Positions 49,428 through 58,597 of a stretch of DNA of 64,000 bases are shown one piece after another. The stretch is from Anaerolineales bacterium UBA2395 (lineage in GTDB: Bacteria; Chloroflexota; Anaerolineae; Anaerolineales; Villigracilaceae), in contig DDSH01000022.1 of assembly GCA_002343775.1 (NCBI GenBank), forward strand, positions 108,058 through 172,057. The letters run 5' to 3'. The notes beneath the pieces were generated by a model. That model saw only the letters and a program-made list of their open reading frames with translations, had not been told where the DNA came from and did no database searches. Every line of letters begins with the position of its first letter. The first letter of the stretch is position 1. The position numbers were made by a program, and so were the translations under genes.

Positions 49428-50626
49428 ATTCGTGTCTCTCCGATGGTGCGGGTGACAACCTGATAAGCGTCTTCGAGGAGCAGGTTCCAGTCAAATGCTG
49501 CCGAGTAATTTAGAGCCAATTCGGAACACAACCGGTACAGGATCGAATCCTTGAGAAGGGCTTCTGCGGCTTGGGCGAATTCATCGGCGGAGTTGCCGAT
49601 CAGCAAGCCGGCTTTGGATTCCTGCATGATGATTTCGGTCTGCCCGAGTCGGCTGGCTATGACGGGCAATCCCGCCGCCATGTATTCGATGATCTTCAGC
49701 GGGGTGGCGTAATGGCGGAAGGTACTGTCGGGAAGTGCGGTGGTGATGCCAACATCCGCTTGTGCAAGGATGGACGGAAGCGCCTCATAGGCAAATGTGC
49801 CTAGGAATTTCACCCGTTCCTCTTGCCCGAGTTCACGGCTGAGTTGACGCAGGGCAGACTCTGCCGGTCCATAGCCTGCGATCAACAGCCGGACATTGGG
49901 GATGCGTTCTGCAAGTGTGGGTAGTGCTCGAATGGCAATCTCGATATTCCACAAGGGCGAGAGGCTGCCCATATACAGGAGTGTGGGCGGGTGAGATTGT
50001 TTTTCTCTTGCACGGGAGAACAACGAAAGGTCCAAGCCGTTGGGGATGACCTCCACCTGTTTCGCGCCTTGCTTCTTGCGCAGGTCTGCCAACAAACCGT
50101 TGACAGTGATGACCACGTCTGATACTCGGGCGCAAAGTCGTTCGCGCCGCTCGACCCTGTTCCGTTTAAAGGAGCGGGTCTCCAAGCCAGGGTGGTAATC
50201 CCAGTCGTCGTAGATAAGTTTCTTTACGCGCCCGGAACGTTTGAGGAGCGCCGCTGTCCACGCATTGCCGGGGTAGCCGAAGATGGCAGCATCATAGGGC
50301 GCTTTGATGCAATGACAAAGGTTCAAATAACGCCACAGGTCTTTGATGGGCATTTCGACGACATCAGGAGCAAAGACATCCCGAATGATGATGCGGCGCG
50401 AGTTTCCATTGCTCTTGATCTCGATTCTGTTTTGAGTCAGATTGCGTACGCCAACACACATTTTTTTCATCAGCGAGGCAGGCGCGCCACCATACATCTT
50501 CCGGTAACCGACCACGTCCATACCGGCGAACCGACCTTCGAAGTAATTCGCCATGTGACGTGTACGGTGGTTCAATCCCGAAAGCAAATGCCAGCCGCCG
50601 ATGAAGAGGATGCGTCCAGAGTGCAT
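49424..50626 (-). CDS. Glycosyltransferase family 4 (third of three)
   Basis: A 400-residue GT-B enzyme. 'LLYMGSLSPLWNIEIAIRAL' starts the C-terminal domain and 'TTALPDSTFRHYATPLKIIE' plus 'YMAAGLPVIASRLGQTEI' form the donor motif. AAAAGGAATC lies about 13 bases before the ATG. The N-terminal 'FIGGWHLLSGLNHRTRHMAN' is typical of GT4 starts. Confidence 0.85.
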   Translation of the reverse strand: MHSGRILFIGGWHLLSGLNHRTRHMANYFEGRFAGMDVVGYRKMYGGAPASLMKKMCVGVRNLTQNRIEIKSNGNSRRIIIRDVFAPDVVEMPIKDLWRYLNLCHCIKAPYDAAIFGYPGNAWTAALLKRSGRVKKLIYDDWDYHPGLETRSFKRNRVERRERLCARVSDVVITVNGLLADLRKKQGAKQVEVIPNGLDLSLFSRAREKQSHPPTLLYMGSLSPLWNIEIAIRALPTLAERIPNVRLLIAGYGPAESALRQLSRELGQEERVKFLGTFAYEALPSILAQADVGITTALPDSTFRHYATPLKIIEYMAAGLPVIASRLGQTEIIMQESKAGLLIGNSADEFAQAAEALLKDSILYRLCSELALNYSAAFDWNLLLEDAYQVVTRTIGETRI

Positions 50627-50643
50627 TGCGTTTTTGATTCCTT

Positions 50644-52308
50644 TTAGAAATAACCGAGCGCGCGCAGATGGTTTTCGAGCAGTTCCTTCTCTTCAGGTGT
50701 CATCTCGACCGATTTGGATTGCGAGAGCGTGATCTGGTCTGTAATCTCCAGCGGGTTGGAGGCAAGATAGGTCTCATCCACCAGATCGGTCAGTACGCTT
50801 CCATCCACGTAATCGGGTATGGGGAGTTTGTTCAGGTACAGGACCGTCGGCGTAATATCCGTGATCTGAGCATTCATCATGGATGGGTTCCTGCGAATAT
50901 TCGGTCCGCAGGCGATGAAGATGCCCTCGGGGCAGTGCCCACCGGAACGATCCATTCCATACAGAAAGGATGGCGTGACCAGTTCATCGGGGAATCCTTC
51001 CTGGAGCGAATAGCCATTCTCAGGAATCAGAACGAGGTCGGGTGAATTCTGTGACCAAGGACCATGATATATTTCGGATTTTTCATAGGCAGCTTGAAGA
51101 ACGGGTTTTCCCGTCTCCGGATCGATAATGCCTCTAACCTGTGAAAGCACTTCTCTTACCAATTCGTTGTATTGGTCTGCCTCCACACAGCCCAACGACT
51201 CACGTCCTTTCAGGTTCACTTGAAGGGATTGAGAGGATACGCCGGCAAAGAATACTCGCGTTTGAGACCAATCCACATTTTGATTCAATCTTGCCTTCTT
51301 TCTTTTTTCGTTCAGGCGCTCTTTGAAAGTAGAGATCAGGCTGCGCGAGATGGGATTGTTCTTTAACGCCGTTTTCAAGCCCTGGCTGGCTGCCAGTTTG
51401 TTCCATAGAGAATGACCCATGCGTTCATATCGGGTTTCCGCCGACGTCACCGGGGTTTCCTTCAAATGCAGGTACCCTTTTTGTCGCAGCCAGTTTTCGA
51501 TGTATACGTCCTTCGACAACCCGGTAAAACCGTGGTCGGAGACGATGAAAAAGTTGCTTTCGGGGCGCGTTGCGATGATTTCCGCCAGGCAGCTATCGAT
51601 ATAGCGGTAATAAGCAGAAATGGATTCCATAAGTATCTTGCTTGTTCGTTTGGGATGGCGCGGATGTGTCTTGTCCCAGTATTTCCAGAAAAAGTGCTGG
51701 ATCTTGTCGGTTCCGTCGAAAACAGCAAACAGGAAATCCGGCTGGTATTCATTTTGCAAACGGATAATCCAATCCGCTTGAATGCGTGTTTTCTGTTTAA
51801 TCTCCTCAAGAAACGCTTCAGGACTCCCACCATTGACAAGAGTTTTTCCGATGAGCCACTGCTCGCCGGGGTTCCCAATTTTCGGACTGATTTCTGGGGG
51901 ATGGGTATATATTTCCGCGCTCCAGGGCGTGACCAGACCGCAGATCATGAAACCATCCACCGGTTCAGGGGGAAAGTGGATGGGCAGATTTACGATTCCA
52001 GTCGTCATCTTGAAGCGGTTCATAATCCGCCACAACGGTAGCGCAGAAATACGTGACATGGCGTCGATGGGAACCTTATCGTAGGAAGTATCGATACAGG
52101 TAAAGTCGAAGATGTTGTGCTTGCCCGGGTTGACGCCCGTAATCATGGACGCCCATGCGGGAGGGGAGTTTGGGGGAACAGTGGAGTTCAGAACACCATG
52201 ACTGCCGTTTTCCATCAATTTTTGTAACATGGGCAATTCCCCCTGCTCCAGCAGTGAATTGAGAATTTTCCAGTCAGCGCCATCCAAACCCAGAACCGTG
52301 GTTTTCAT
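50644..52308 (-). CDS. Type I phosphodiesterase / alkaline phosphatase-superfamily protein
   Basis: A 554-residue protein of the nucleotide pyrophosphatase/phosphodiesterase-like family. The metal site is spread over 'VLGLDGADWKIL' (Asp), 'TVPPNSPPAWASMITG' (nucleophile Ser/Thr), 'FDGTDKIQHFFW' (Asp/His) and 'FIVSDHGFTG' (Asp/His). No signal peptide is seen, so it is probably cytoplasmic. It may hydrolyse a lipid-pyrophosphate or transfer a phosphate group. The ATG at 52306-52308 is chosen because MKTTVLGLDGADW begins the conserved core; an ATG ten codons earlier overlaps the flippase stop. Confidence 0.78.
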   Translation of the reverse strand: MKTTVLGLDGADWKILNSLLEQGELPMLQKLMENGSHGVLNSTVPPNSPPAWASMITGVNPGKHNIFDFTCIDTSYDKVPIDAMSRISALPLWRIMNRFKMTTGIVNLPIHFPPEPVDGFMICGLVTPWSAEIYTHPPEISPKIGNPGEQWLIGKTLVNGGSPEAFLEEIKQKTRIQADWIIRLQNEYQPDFLFAVFDGTDKIQHFFWKYWDKTHPRHPKRTSKILMESISAYYRYIDSCLAEIIATRPESNFFIVSDHGFTGLSKDVYIENWLRQKGYLHLKETPVTSAETRYERMGHSLWNKLAASQGLKTALKNNPISRSLISTFKERLNEKRKKARLNQNVDWSQTRVFFAGVSSQSLQVNLKGRESLGCVEADQYNELVREVLSQVRGIIDPETGKPVLQAAYEKSEIYHGPWSQNSPDLVLIPENGYSLQEGFPDELVTPSFLYGMDRSGGHCPEGIFIACGPNIRRNPSMMNAQITDITPTVLYLNKLPIPDYVDGSVLTDLVDETYLASNPLEITDQITLSQSKSVEMTPEEKELLENHLRALGYF

Positions 52309-52337
52309 CAGATTTTTTTCCTTCTCATCGTTCTTCA

Positions 52338-53804
52338 TTATCGAATCAGATGTTCATTTGGTACTTTGAGTTTCTTTCGATTAAACATTTGGAAGAACAA
52401 ATCCACATCGGGTCGTCCGACAACGCCCAACGCGAACAGGGCAAGCCCATAGGTCAATGGAGATACAACAAACACTGCCAATAACAGATGCCATTCCGAA
52501 CACAGAGCCCAAAGTACACATCCTGCCATAATAGAAGCCGCTAATATGGATTTGAGTATCAGCATATAGGGAATCAGGATGCTCAAACGTTTGTGACAAA
52601 TCAGGGTAAGCGGAATGAACAAGATGGCGCCGGGAATGATTCTTGTCAGGGCGGCGCCGACCAAGCCAAACCGGGGAGTGAGGGTCAAAGACAGGCCAAC
52701 TGTCAGGATCACACTGATGACAGCGAAGCGGGTCGAGATTCCCTGTCCGCCAGTGGCGTTTAAATATGAGCCGTTTGCATATCCAAAAATCCAGAAAAGA
52801 AGCGGAGAAAGAATCATCAACACTGTGGCAGCCTGTTCAAAGCCCGCCCCAAATACCAGATCGATCACCTGCCCTGCGGTTATAAATGTTCCAAAGGAAA
52901 GGGCACATCCCAAAAGAAGGAGGTATTTGAACGAAATTGAGTACACTCGTTTCAGTTCGTCCGGGGATGTGGCATGAAATTTCGAAAAAACGGGGAAAAT
53001 CGCTTGCAAAAAAATGCCAGGCACCAGCAGGAGATAATTCACCAACAGAGCTGCAGAGCTATACCAGCCAACTTCCTCTTCCGGACGAAAGAGAGAGAGA
53101 ACGAACACATCCACTTCTTTTGCGACAACAGAAACGAATAGCATTGCCGCAAACGGCAGTGTCGAGAGGAACAAACTGCGGGTGATGGCGAGGTCGATCC
53201 TGAATTTTGGAAGAACAAACTTCCATTTCAAGATGACCAACCCAAGGATTAATTTGACAAAGCTGGCAAACACTGAAATCGAGACGATGACAAAAAGACT
53301 GGCATGCAATGCAATTGCTGCCATACTCAACAACATGTTCAGAATATCCCTGCCGGTTTGCAACGCGGCGGAATACTCCATCTTTTCATACGCACTGAAC
53401 ACGGAAAAACAAATCAACGTTAATTCGTCTAAAATGAAAACAAAGCCGTAGATCAAAATCACTGTGATCGTGGTGGGGGGATAATCGATCAACCAGGAGA
53501 AAAGCAATACCAGCACAAAAAAAATACCAACGAACACGCCCCGAAGGAAGAAAAGATTGGGAAGATACGCTGACACGCGGGACCGGTCCGCGGAAATATC
53601 CCGAATGGTGACATCGTTCAAACCGAAATTGAGCAGCAAGCTCAGCATTGCCACAAATGAAGTTGCTGTGGCAATGATACCCATACCAGAAGCCTGAACA
53701 TACCTGGATAAAGCGGCGATATACACGACCCCCAATGCAATCGCGATACCACGCCCAAGCAGTAATACACCGGTATTCTTAAGAACGGTCAGCCCGGTTC
53801 TCAT
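52338..53804 (-). CDS. Wzx-type polysaccharide flippase
   Basis: A 488-residue integral membrane protein with about twelve to fourteen hydrophobic segments and the MOP-superfamily start 'TGLTVLKNTGVLLLGRGIAI'. It would flip lipid-linked repeat units across the cytoplasmic membrane. Overlaps the FemAB-like gene by four bases. Confidence 0.85.
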   Translation of the reverse strand: MRTGLTVLKNTGVLLLGRGIAIALGVVYIAALSRYVQASGMGIIATATSFVAMLSLLLNFGLNDVTIRDISADRSRVSAYLPNLFFLRGVFVGIFFVLVLLFSWLIDYPPTTITVILIYGFVFILDELTLICFSVFSAYEKMEYSAALQTGRDILNMLLSMAAIALHASLFVIVSISVFASFVKLILGLVILKWKFVLPKFRIDLAITRSLFLSTLPFAAMLFVSVVAKEVDVFVLSLFRPEEEVGWYSSAALLVNYLLLVPGIFLQAIFPVFSKFHATSPDELKRVYSISFKYLLLLGCALSFGTFITAGQVIDLVFGAGFEQAATVLMILSPLLFWIFGYANGSYLNATGGQGISTRFAVISVILTVGLSLTLTPRFGLVGAALTRIIPGAILFIPLTLICHKRLSILIPYMLILKSILAASIMAGCVLWALCSEWHLLLAVFVVSPLTYGLALFALGVVGRPDVDLFFQMFNRKKLKVPNEHLIR

Positions 53805-54880
53805 TTGAGTGCCTTCCTGTCAGCGAGTTCCCTGCAGCTTGCTGACACTCTGCGCACCAATTCTGGAAAATTTGTCAACGCTAATTTACCCGCATGCAAA
53901 ATCCGGCGGAAAGGCGGGACGCGAAGATGATAGTAACAAGGCAAAACTTCCACGCCAAATCCCATCTTCCATTTCGCAATCCCGGGCTGAACCAACGGGT
54001 CGATCACCATCAGGTCGAACGTGTGGCAGCCCAGGGCATGTGCATGAGAAGCAATAGTCCATGCCAAAAGATCGTTCGACGAAAGATTTGCAAACTCCCT
54101 GCGCCAGCCAATATCCCAGGCATATACCGTGTCCTTAAAATAAAGCACAATACTTCCGGCAATGTATTCTCCCTTGTAACTGGCGAGAAATAATCTCGCC
54201 AGTCCAATCGGCTCAAGAGCCTCCATCACCTGTTTGTAGAAATTCATTCCGAGCAATTCGATTGGGTTGCCGGAACGCGGGTCATACGCGCCGCTAAGTG
54301 TGGAGTTCACAAGCATCTGGTATTGATCCAAGTCCGCACTGCTCCCATGGACAATCGTTACCCCCTCCCGCATCGCTTTGCGGATTTTCGTGCGTTTATC
54401 TTTGTCCAAGCGCGACCATAATTCCTCTTCCGTGAAGTTCAAATGCCAGAGCGGGGTCTTGAACATTTCCCGTGACCGATATCCAAGCCTTGTGATCGAG
54501 GCGGGGTTTCCTCCAGGCGGTGACCATATGTGAAAGATGGAAAGAGGCTTGCGAGACTCCGCTGCGCGCAATAACGCTGTAATGACCGAAGCATCTTCGC
54601 CAACAACCACAGGTCCACCGTATATGCTGAACATGTTCGCAAGGGAGGAATAACAAAGAGCCGAATCCAGTACAAAAAACACATATACGCCAACCGGGCG
54701 TTCATCCTGTATCGCCAGAAGAACAATATCTTCGAAACCAGATTGCCGGGAGAGTATCCGATTCCACTCGATACTATGAAAGATCGTAGCGCGATCCGAC
54801 TCTTCCAACACCTGCCGGATGGACATTTCATCCTCCGGGCTCAACGTTGAAAGACTCAGGTGTTTAATGGTCAGGCTCAT
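53801..54880 (-). CDS. FemAB/GNAT-like aminoacyl- or acyltransferase (first copy)
   Basis: A 359-residue FemAB-like protein. 'SRLDKDKRTKIRKAMREGVT' is the basic helix, 'VYAWDIGWRREFANLSSNDL' the second-domain signature and 'GIAKWKMGFGVEVLPCYY' the C-terminal one. It overlaps the flippase gene, suggesting action on the lipid-linked unit just before export. Confidence 0.8.
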   Translation of the reverse strand: MSLTIKHLSLSTLSPEDEMSIRQVLEESDRATIFHSIEWNRILSRQSGFEDIVLLAIQDERPVGVYVFFVLDSALCYSSLANMFSIYGGPVVVGEDASVITALLRAAESRKPLSIFHIWSPPGGNPASITRLGYRSREMFKTPLWHLNFTEEELWSRLDKDKRTKIRKAMREGVTIVHGSSADLDQYQMLVNSTLSGAYDPRSGNPIELLGMNFYKQVMEALEPIGLARLFLASYKGEYIAGSIVLYFKDTVYAWDIGWRREFANLSSNDLLAWTIASHAHALGCHTFDLMVIDPLVQPGIAKWKMGFGVEVLPCYYHLRVPPFRRILHAGKLALTNFPELVRRVSASCRELADRKALK

Positions 54881-54903
54881 TTTGATACCAATATCCGCAT
54901 CGC

Positions 54904-57030
54904 CTATACGGGCAGGGGAAGTTCCTGCGAAGACATTAATTCATCGGCAAATTGGCCCATATTTACTTTTTGCCCGTTTATGTAGGAGCGATGAATCGCC
55001 TTTTCAACCAGAATGTTGAACAGCCCCTGCTCACCAGGGGTTTCAGGGGCGGTCCCTTTTACATAGGCGTTCATAAATCCTTCGATGGATTTGTAAAAAC
55101 AATATTCGTATCCTTTTGAAAAAACTCCGTTTCGATGCTCAAGATCCAAACCGAACTTATCGCGCTTGCTCGTCCATGAAAGATTCCCCACTACATCCTC
55201 CATGCGTATGCCTGTTAATGTGACGGCCCCCTTCTCGAACAGGGTATCGACGCTAAGGATCAAGCCGAAGGGATCGAAGAAATAGGAGGAAGTAACAGTA
55301 CAAACCGCCTTGTTCCTTAACTCAAATGTCGCCGCCATATTCCTCGAAGGGACATATAGAATGTCGTGATCGAATTTCCTCCAATCCATGCCACCGAACG
55401 GACGCATGGCGTCGTCGTTCTGGTAGGAAGCCGAAACTGAGATGATCTCGCCGCCAAGAAAAGAGACTAGGTCTAGCGCGTGGTGATAGCTGAAGGCATG
55501 TACTTTGATATCCAGCAATTCGAGCTTTCCAAAATAACAATTCTCGATAATCTCCTTCAGTTTTTGGACGCCGGGCATGAAACGATAGTTGTAGTTGACT
55601 CCCAAAACGCGGCTTCTTTTCCGCGCCAGAGCAACCATTTGCTGCGCCTCGTCATAGTTCGAGGAAAGGACTTTCTCGCTGAACACATCGACATCCCGGC
55701 ACAGGAGGTCCGTGACCGGCTGGTGATGAAGCCACTCGCGTGTGCAAACAGACACGAGATCCAGATCGAGGCGGGAAGTCATTTCATCCAGCGATGTGAA
55801 TGCAGCACATCCATGCCGCCGGGCAAGGGATTGCGCCTTCTCAGCGTCAATATCCGCAACCCCGGCAACTTGCACGCCTATCAGTCGTTGAAAACCCGCC
55901 GCATGCATTCCGCCCGCATAACCGCATCCAAGAATCCCAACCCGAATAGGTCGTGGAATGGGGACAGATAGGTTCACGCTTCCCGGTCGTTGAATAACAG
56001 GCTTGCTGCGTTTGAAGGGTTGGTATTTATCCTTCCAGACGCCTTCATAAGCCCGGACGGGTCGGAACGGCGTCATCAAGCCCCATAGACGATGGTACAT
56101 ATTTCTCAGAAGAGTGATCTTACGAAGTTCCCGCTTGGGATTATGAACAAGGCGTTCGAAGGTTTGCACCCAAGGGCGTGCATGAAATTTAAGTTTTGAT
56201 GTAATTTCCCGCCCCTCAAGACAGGCTTCGATGTATTCTTTTGCAAACCGAAGTTCCGCACGTTTCTCGGCAAGGGAGTAATTGGAGAACTCGAGTTCCA
56301 GCGAAATCCCACCGTCATACCCCTTTTCCCGAAGCATTTCGATAAAGGACTTGAAATCCACATGTCCCTTACCGGGAGTAATCGAAATATCCTCGCCGCA
56401 AACATCGCGCAAATGAATATTGCCGATCCGCTCAAGACCGAGCTGCTCAACCCCGGCAAGCGGGGTAACCTTCTCACCGCGAAAAACATGGCTCGTATCG
56501 AACGTGCATCGGATGCGTTTATCATCCAGAATCTCGAACAGGCGGAGGGTTTGACCGACCGTTTCGGTAAATGTGTTCAAATGCGGCGATTCGATCTGAA
56601 GTTGAATGCCTTTCTCCCCAGCCAGATCCGCAACCCGACACAAGCCGCGGGCGATGGATCTTGCTGTAGCCTCCCATTCCTCCTCCTCCACCTTCGAACC
56701 CGGAATGACCGTAACACACCTGACATCCAGTTCCAACGCCAGCTGAAAACCCGCCTCCATGTTGGAAAAGGTCTGAGATATCTCTTCTTTCAGAAATGAT
56801 CCGGGTGTCAGGTACAGTGAGGTAATTGCCTGGTTATTTCTGAAAAGGGTTTCCTTGAGTTTCTTCACGAAATGGGAACGATCCCCCTCAAAATGAAGGT
56901 GCGGACAAAAACCCGGTACATCCACAATTTCCACGTACTTGAATCCATCTGCGGCGATGAGGTCGAGCGCGCGAAAGATCTCCATTTCATGATGCAAGAC
57001 CGTCGAACAAGCTAATGTATGAGCATTCAT
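54904..57030 (-). CDS. Fusion: xylose-isomerase-like TIM barrel plus Gfo/Idh/MocA dehydrogenase
   Basis: A 708-residue protein with two enzymes. Residues about 1-280 form a sugar-phosphate isomerase/epimerase TIM barrel: 'LQIESPHLNTFTE' (metal-binding Glu), 'CTFDTSHVFRG' (Asp/His), 'GNIHLRDVCGED' (His), 'GISLELEFSN' (Glu). Residues about 365-700 form a Gfo/Idh/MocA dehydrogenase: 'VGILGCGYAGGMHAAGFQRL', 'DVFSEKVLSSN' (the EKP-like Lys) and 'YHHALDLVSFLGGEII'. The fusion would channel a sugar between oxidation and isomerisation. GGAGGAGCAG before the ATG at 57028-57030 fixes the start. Confidence 0.85.
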   Translation of the reverse strand: MNAHTLACSTVLHHEMEIFRALDLIAADGFKYVEIVDVPGFCPHLHFEGDRSHFVKKLKETLFRNNQAITSLYLTPGSFLKEEISQTFSNMEAGFQLALELDVRCVTVIPGSKVEEEEWEATARSIARGLCRVADLAGEKGIQLQIESPHLNTFTETVGQTLRLFEILDDKRIRCTFDTSHVFRGEKVTPLAGVEQLGLERIGNIHLRDVCGEDISITPGKGHVDFKSFIEMLREKGYDGGISLELEFSNYSLAEKRAELRFAKEYIEACLEGREITSKLKFHARPWVQTFERLVHNPKRELRKITLLRNMYHRLWGLMTPFRPVRAYEGVWKDKYQPFKRSKPVIQRPGSVNLSVPIPRPIRVGILGCGYAGGMHAAGFQRLIGVQVAGVADIDAEKAQSLARRHGCAAFTSLDEMTSRLDLDLVSVCTREWLHHQPVTDLLCRDVDVFSEKVLSSNYDEAQQMVALARKRSRVLGVNYNYRFMPGVQKLKEIIENCYFGKLELLDIKVHAFSYHHALDLVSFLGGEIISVSASYQNDDAMRPFGGMDWRKFDHDILYVPSRNMAATFELRNKAVCTVTSSYFFDPFGLILSVDTLFEKGAVTLTGIRMEDVVGNLSWTSKRDKFGLDLEHRNGVFSKGYEYCFYKSIEGFMNAYVKGTAPETPGEQGLFNILVEKAIHRSYINGQKVNMGQFADELMSSQELPLPV

Positions 57031-57050
57031 CTGCTCCTCCAATGAACATG

Positions 57051-57998
57051 CTAGGACAATTTTCGAATCAATTCCGGCACAGCCTTTGCAGGCTTGCGAT
57101 GAACCATCCACGATATACCCGACAAAATACCCAACAGGCGGGCAAGGCGCGGTTTGAACGTATGCCGATTCATCTTGATGATCGAGCCAACCAACCGATA
57201 CAAGGCTTGCGACCCGCTCCAAACAAGGTATCGAAAAAGATGAAACCAGCCCTTATGTTTTGCAATGGCAATGATGCGGCTGCGTTCGAGAAAATAGTTG
57301 TTGATCGGGCTTCCCACCCCGCCGGTGGTAACGCTACCGTAATGCCATAGTTTTGCGTGCGGGGTGTAATAGATCTTCCAGCCCGCTTTTTTAGCGCGCA
57401 GTTGCCAGTCGAATTCCTCACATTGCAGAAAGAACTGCGGATCGTACCCGCCGATTTGGTCGTACAACCGTTGGTTGACGAGGGTGTAGACGTCATCCAC
57501 GAACGCGCGTTCCTCCATCGCTTCATACTGACCCGCGTCCTTTTCCTCATACCCGATATAGTCTCCCGACCCTTGAATGGGGTCGTCCTTTTTCCCAACC
57601 GACTGGAACACATCGCGCCGGTCATGGAAATACACTTTGCCGGTAACAAAACCCGCGCGGTCTTGCGCTTCAGCAGCGTCTACTAGCGCTGTCAATGCAT
57701 GGCGGTCGATCTCGGTGTCGTTGTTCATGACAAGGAAGTAGTCCGCGCCCAGATCGGCAGCGTATTCGAGCCCAGCGTCAAACCCGCCTGCGTACCCTCG
57801 GTTGGGTTTGAGCGCGAGGATATGCACCTGTGGAAAATTCGCCCGCAAAAAAGACTGTGTCTCATCAGAAGAACCGTTGTCAATCACAACAACTTCGTAA
57901 TTCAAGTAGTCCATGCCCAGTACGGTAGGCAGGCAGCCCTTCAGCCATCTGACGCCGTTGTAGCTCAGGATGAGAACGAAGACCTTCGGGATATTCAT
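57051..57998 (-). CDS. Glycosyltransferase family 2 (second of two)
   Basis: A 315-residue GT-A enzyme of the rhamnosyltransferase-like group. 'VLILSYNGVRWLKGCLPTVL' and 'VVIDNGSSDETQSFL' are the nucleotide-binding parts, 'LVMNNDTEI' the DxD-like metal motif and 'QCEEFDWQLRAKKAGWKIYY' the acceptor-side helix. The C-terminal hydrophobic stretch may bind the membrane. It overlaps the sulfotransferase gene by four bases. Confidence 0.88.
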   Translation of the reverse strand: MNIPKVFVLILSYNGVRWLKGCLPTVLGMDYLNYEVVVIDNGSSDETQSFLRANFPQVHILALKPNRGYAGGFDAGLEYAADLGADYFLVMNNDTEIDRHALTALVDAAEAQDRAGFVTGKVYFHDRRDVFQSVGKKDDPIQGSGDYIGYEEKDAGQYEAMEERAFVDDVYTLVNQRLYDQIGGYDPQFFLQCEEFDWQLRAKKAGWKIYYTPHAKLWHYGSVTTGGVGSPINNYFLERSRIIAIAKHKGWFHLFRYLVWSGSQALYRLVGSIIKMNRHTFKPRLARLLGILSGISWMVHRKPAKAVPELIRKLS

Positions 57999-58588
57999 GA
58001 GTGTGGCATCTCCGAGCTCATGCGCTGGCGATACAGGTTCGGGTCTACGACCATGCCCATTTTTTCAGCATCCAGTTCAAGGTCCAAAAAGACGCGGAGG
58101 TTTTCGATCTGCGGGGTGGGATTTTTCAGCAGGTCGTTGTAATTAACATCCAGTCGTTTTACGCGCGGTTGGGTCTTGAACCAAGCATCGACCTGGTTGA
58201 GATGCTTGTAGAACAAGCTGACCAAATCATCGGCACTTAGTTGTTGGTTGCTGCCGCGATGTTCGAGCATGGTGTGCTGCGAGGCGGTGATTTCGAGGAT
58301 CGCACGTTGCATGAAGATGACGCGATAGTCGAATTGAGTTGGAAGGTGGGGCAGGAAGACAGCCACGATTTTGACGACCTTCCCTTGCGCATCGGTAATC
58401 CAGGCAGAATCACCCTGCGGAAGTTTTTTAACGCGTTCAAGTTCATAGTAGCCGTTTGGGTTATCCACATCGGCGGTACGGATGTTATCCATGAGCGGGG
58501 TCATGCCACCCGCTTCGAGCATCTTCATCATCATGGAAGTGCCCGAACGTGGCAAACCGGATACGACGGTGATGAATGTATGATTCAT
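57995..58588 (-). CDS. Sulfotransferase-family protein
   Basis: A 197-residue protein. 'VVSGLPRSGTSMMMKML' is the 5'-phosphosulfate-binding loop of PAPS-dependent sulfotransferases, but P-loop ATPases with related roles share it. 'YRVIFMQRAILEITASQHTM' matches the 3'-phosphate-binding (RDP-like) region. If it is a true sulfotransferase it would sulfate the polysaccharide, giving it negative charge. At about 200 residues it is shorter than most. Confidence 0.72.
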   Translation of the reverse strand: MNHTFITVVSGLPRSGTSMMMKMLEAGGMTPLMDNIRTADVDNPNGYYELERVKKLPQGDSAWITDAQGKVVKIVAVFLPHLPTQFDYRVIFMQRAILEITASQHTMLEHRGSNQQLSADDLVSLFYKHLNQVDAWFKTQPRVKRLDVNYNDLLKNPTPQIENLRVFLDLELDAEKMGMVVDPNLYRQRMSSEMPHS

Positions 58589-58597
58589 AGATGCAAC

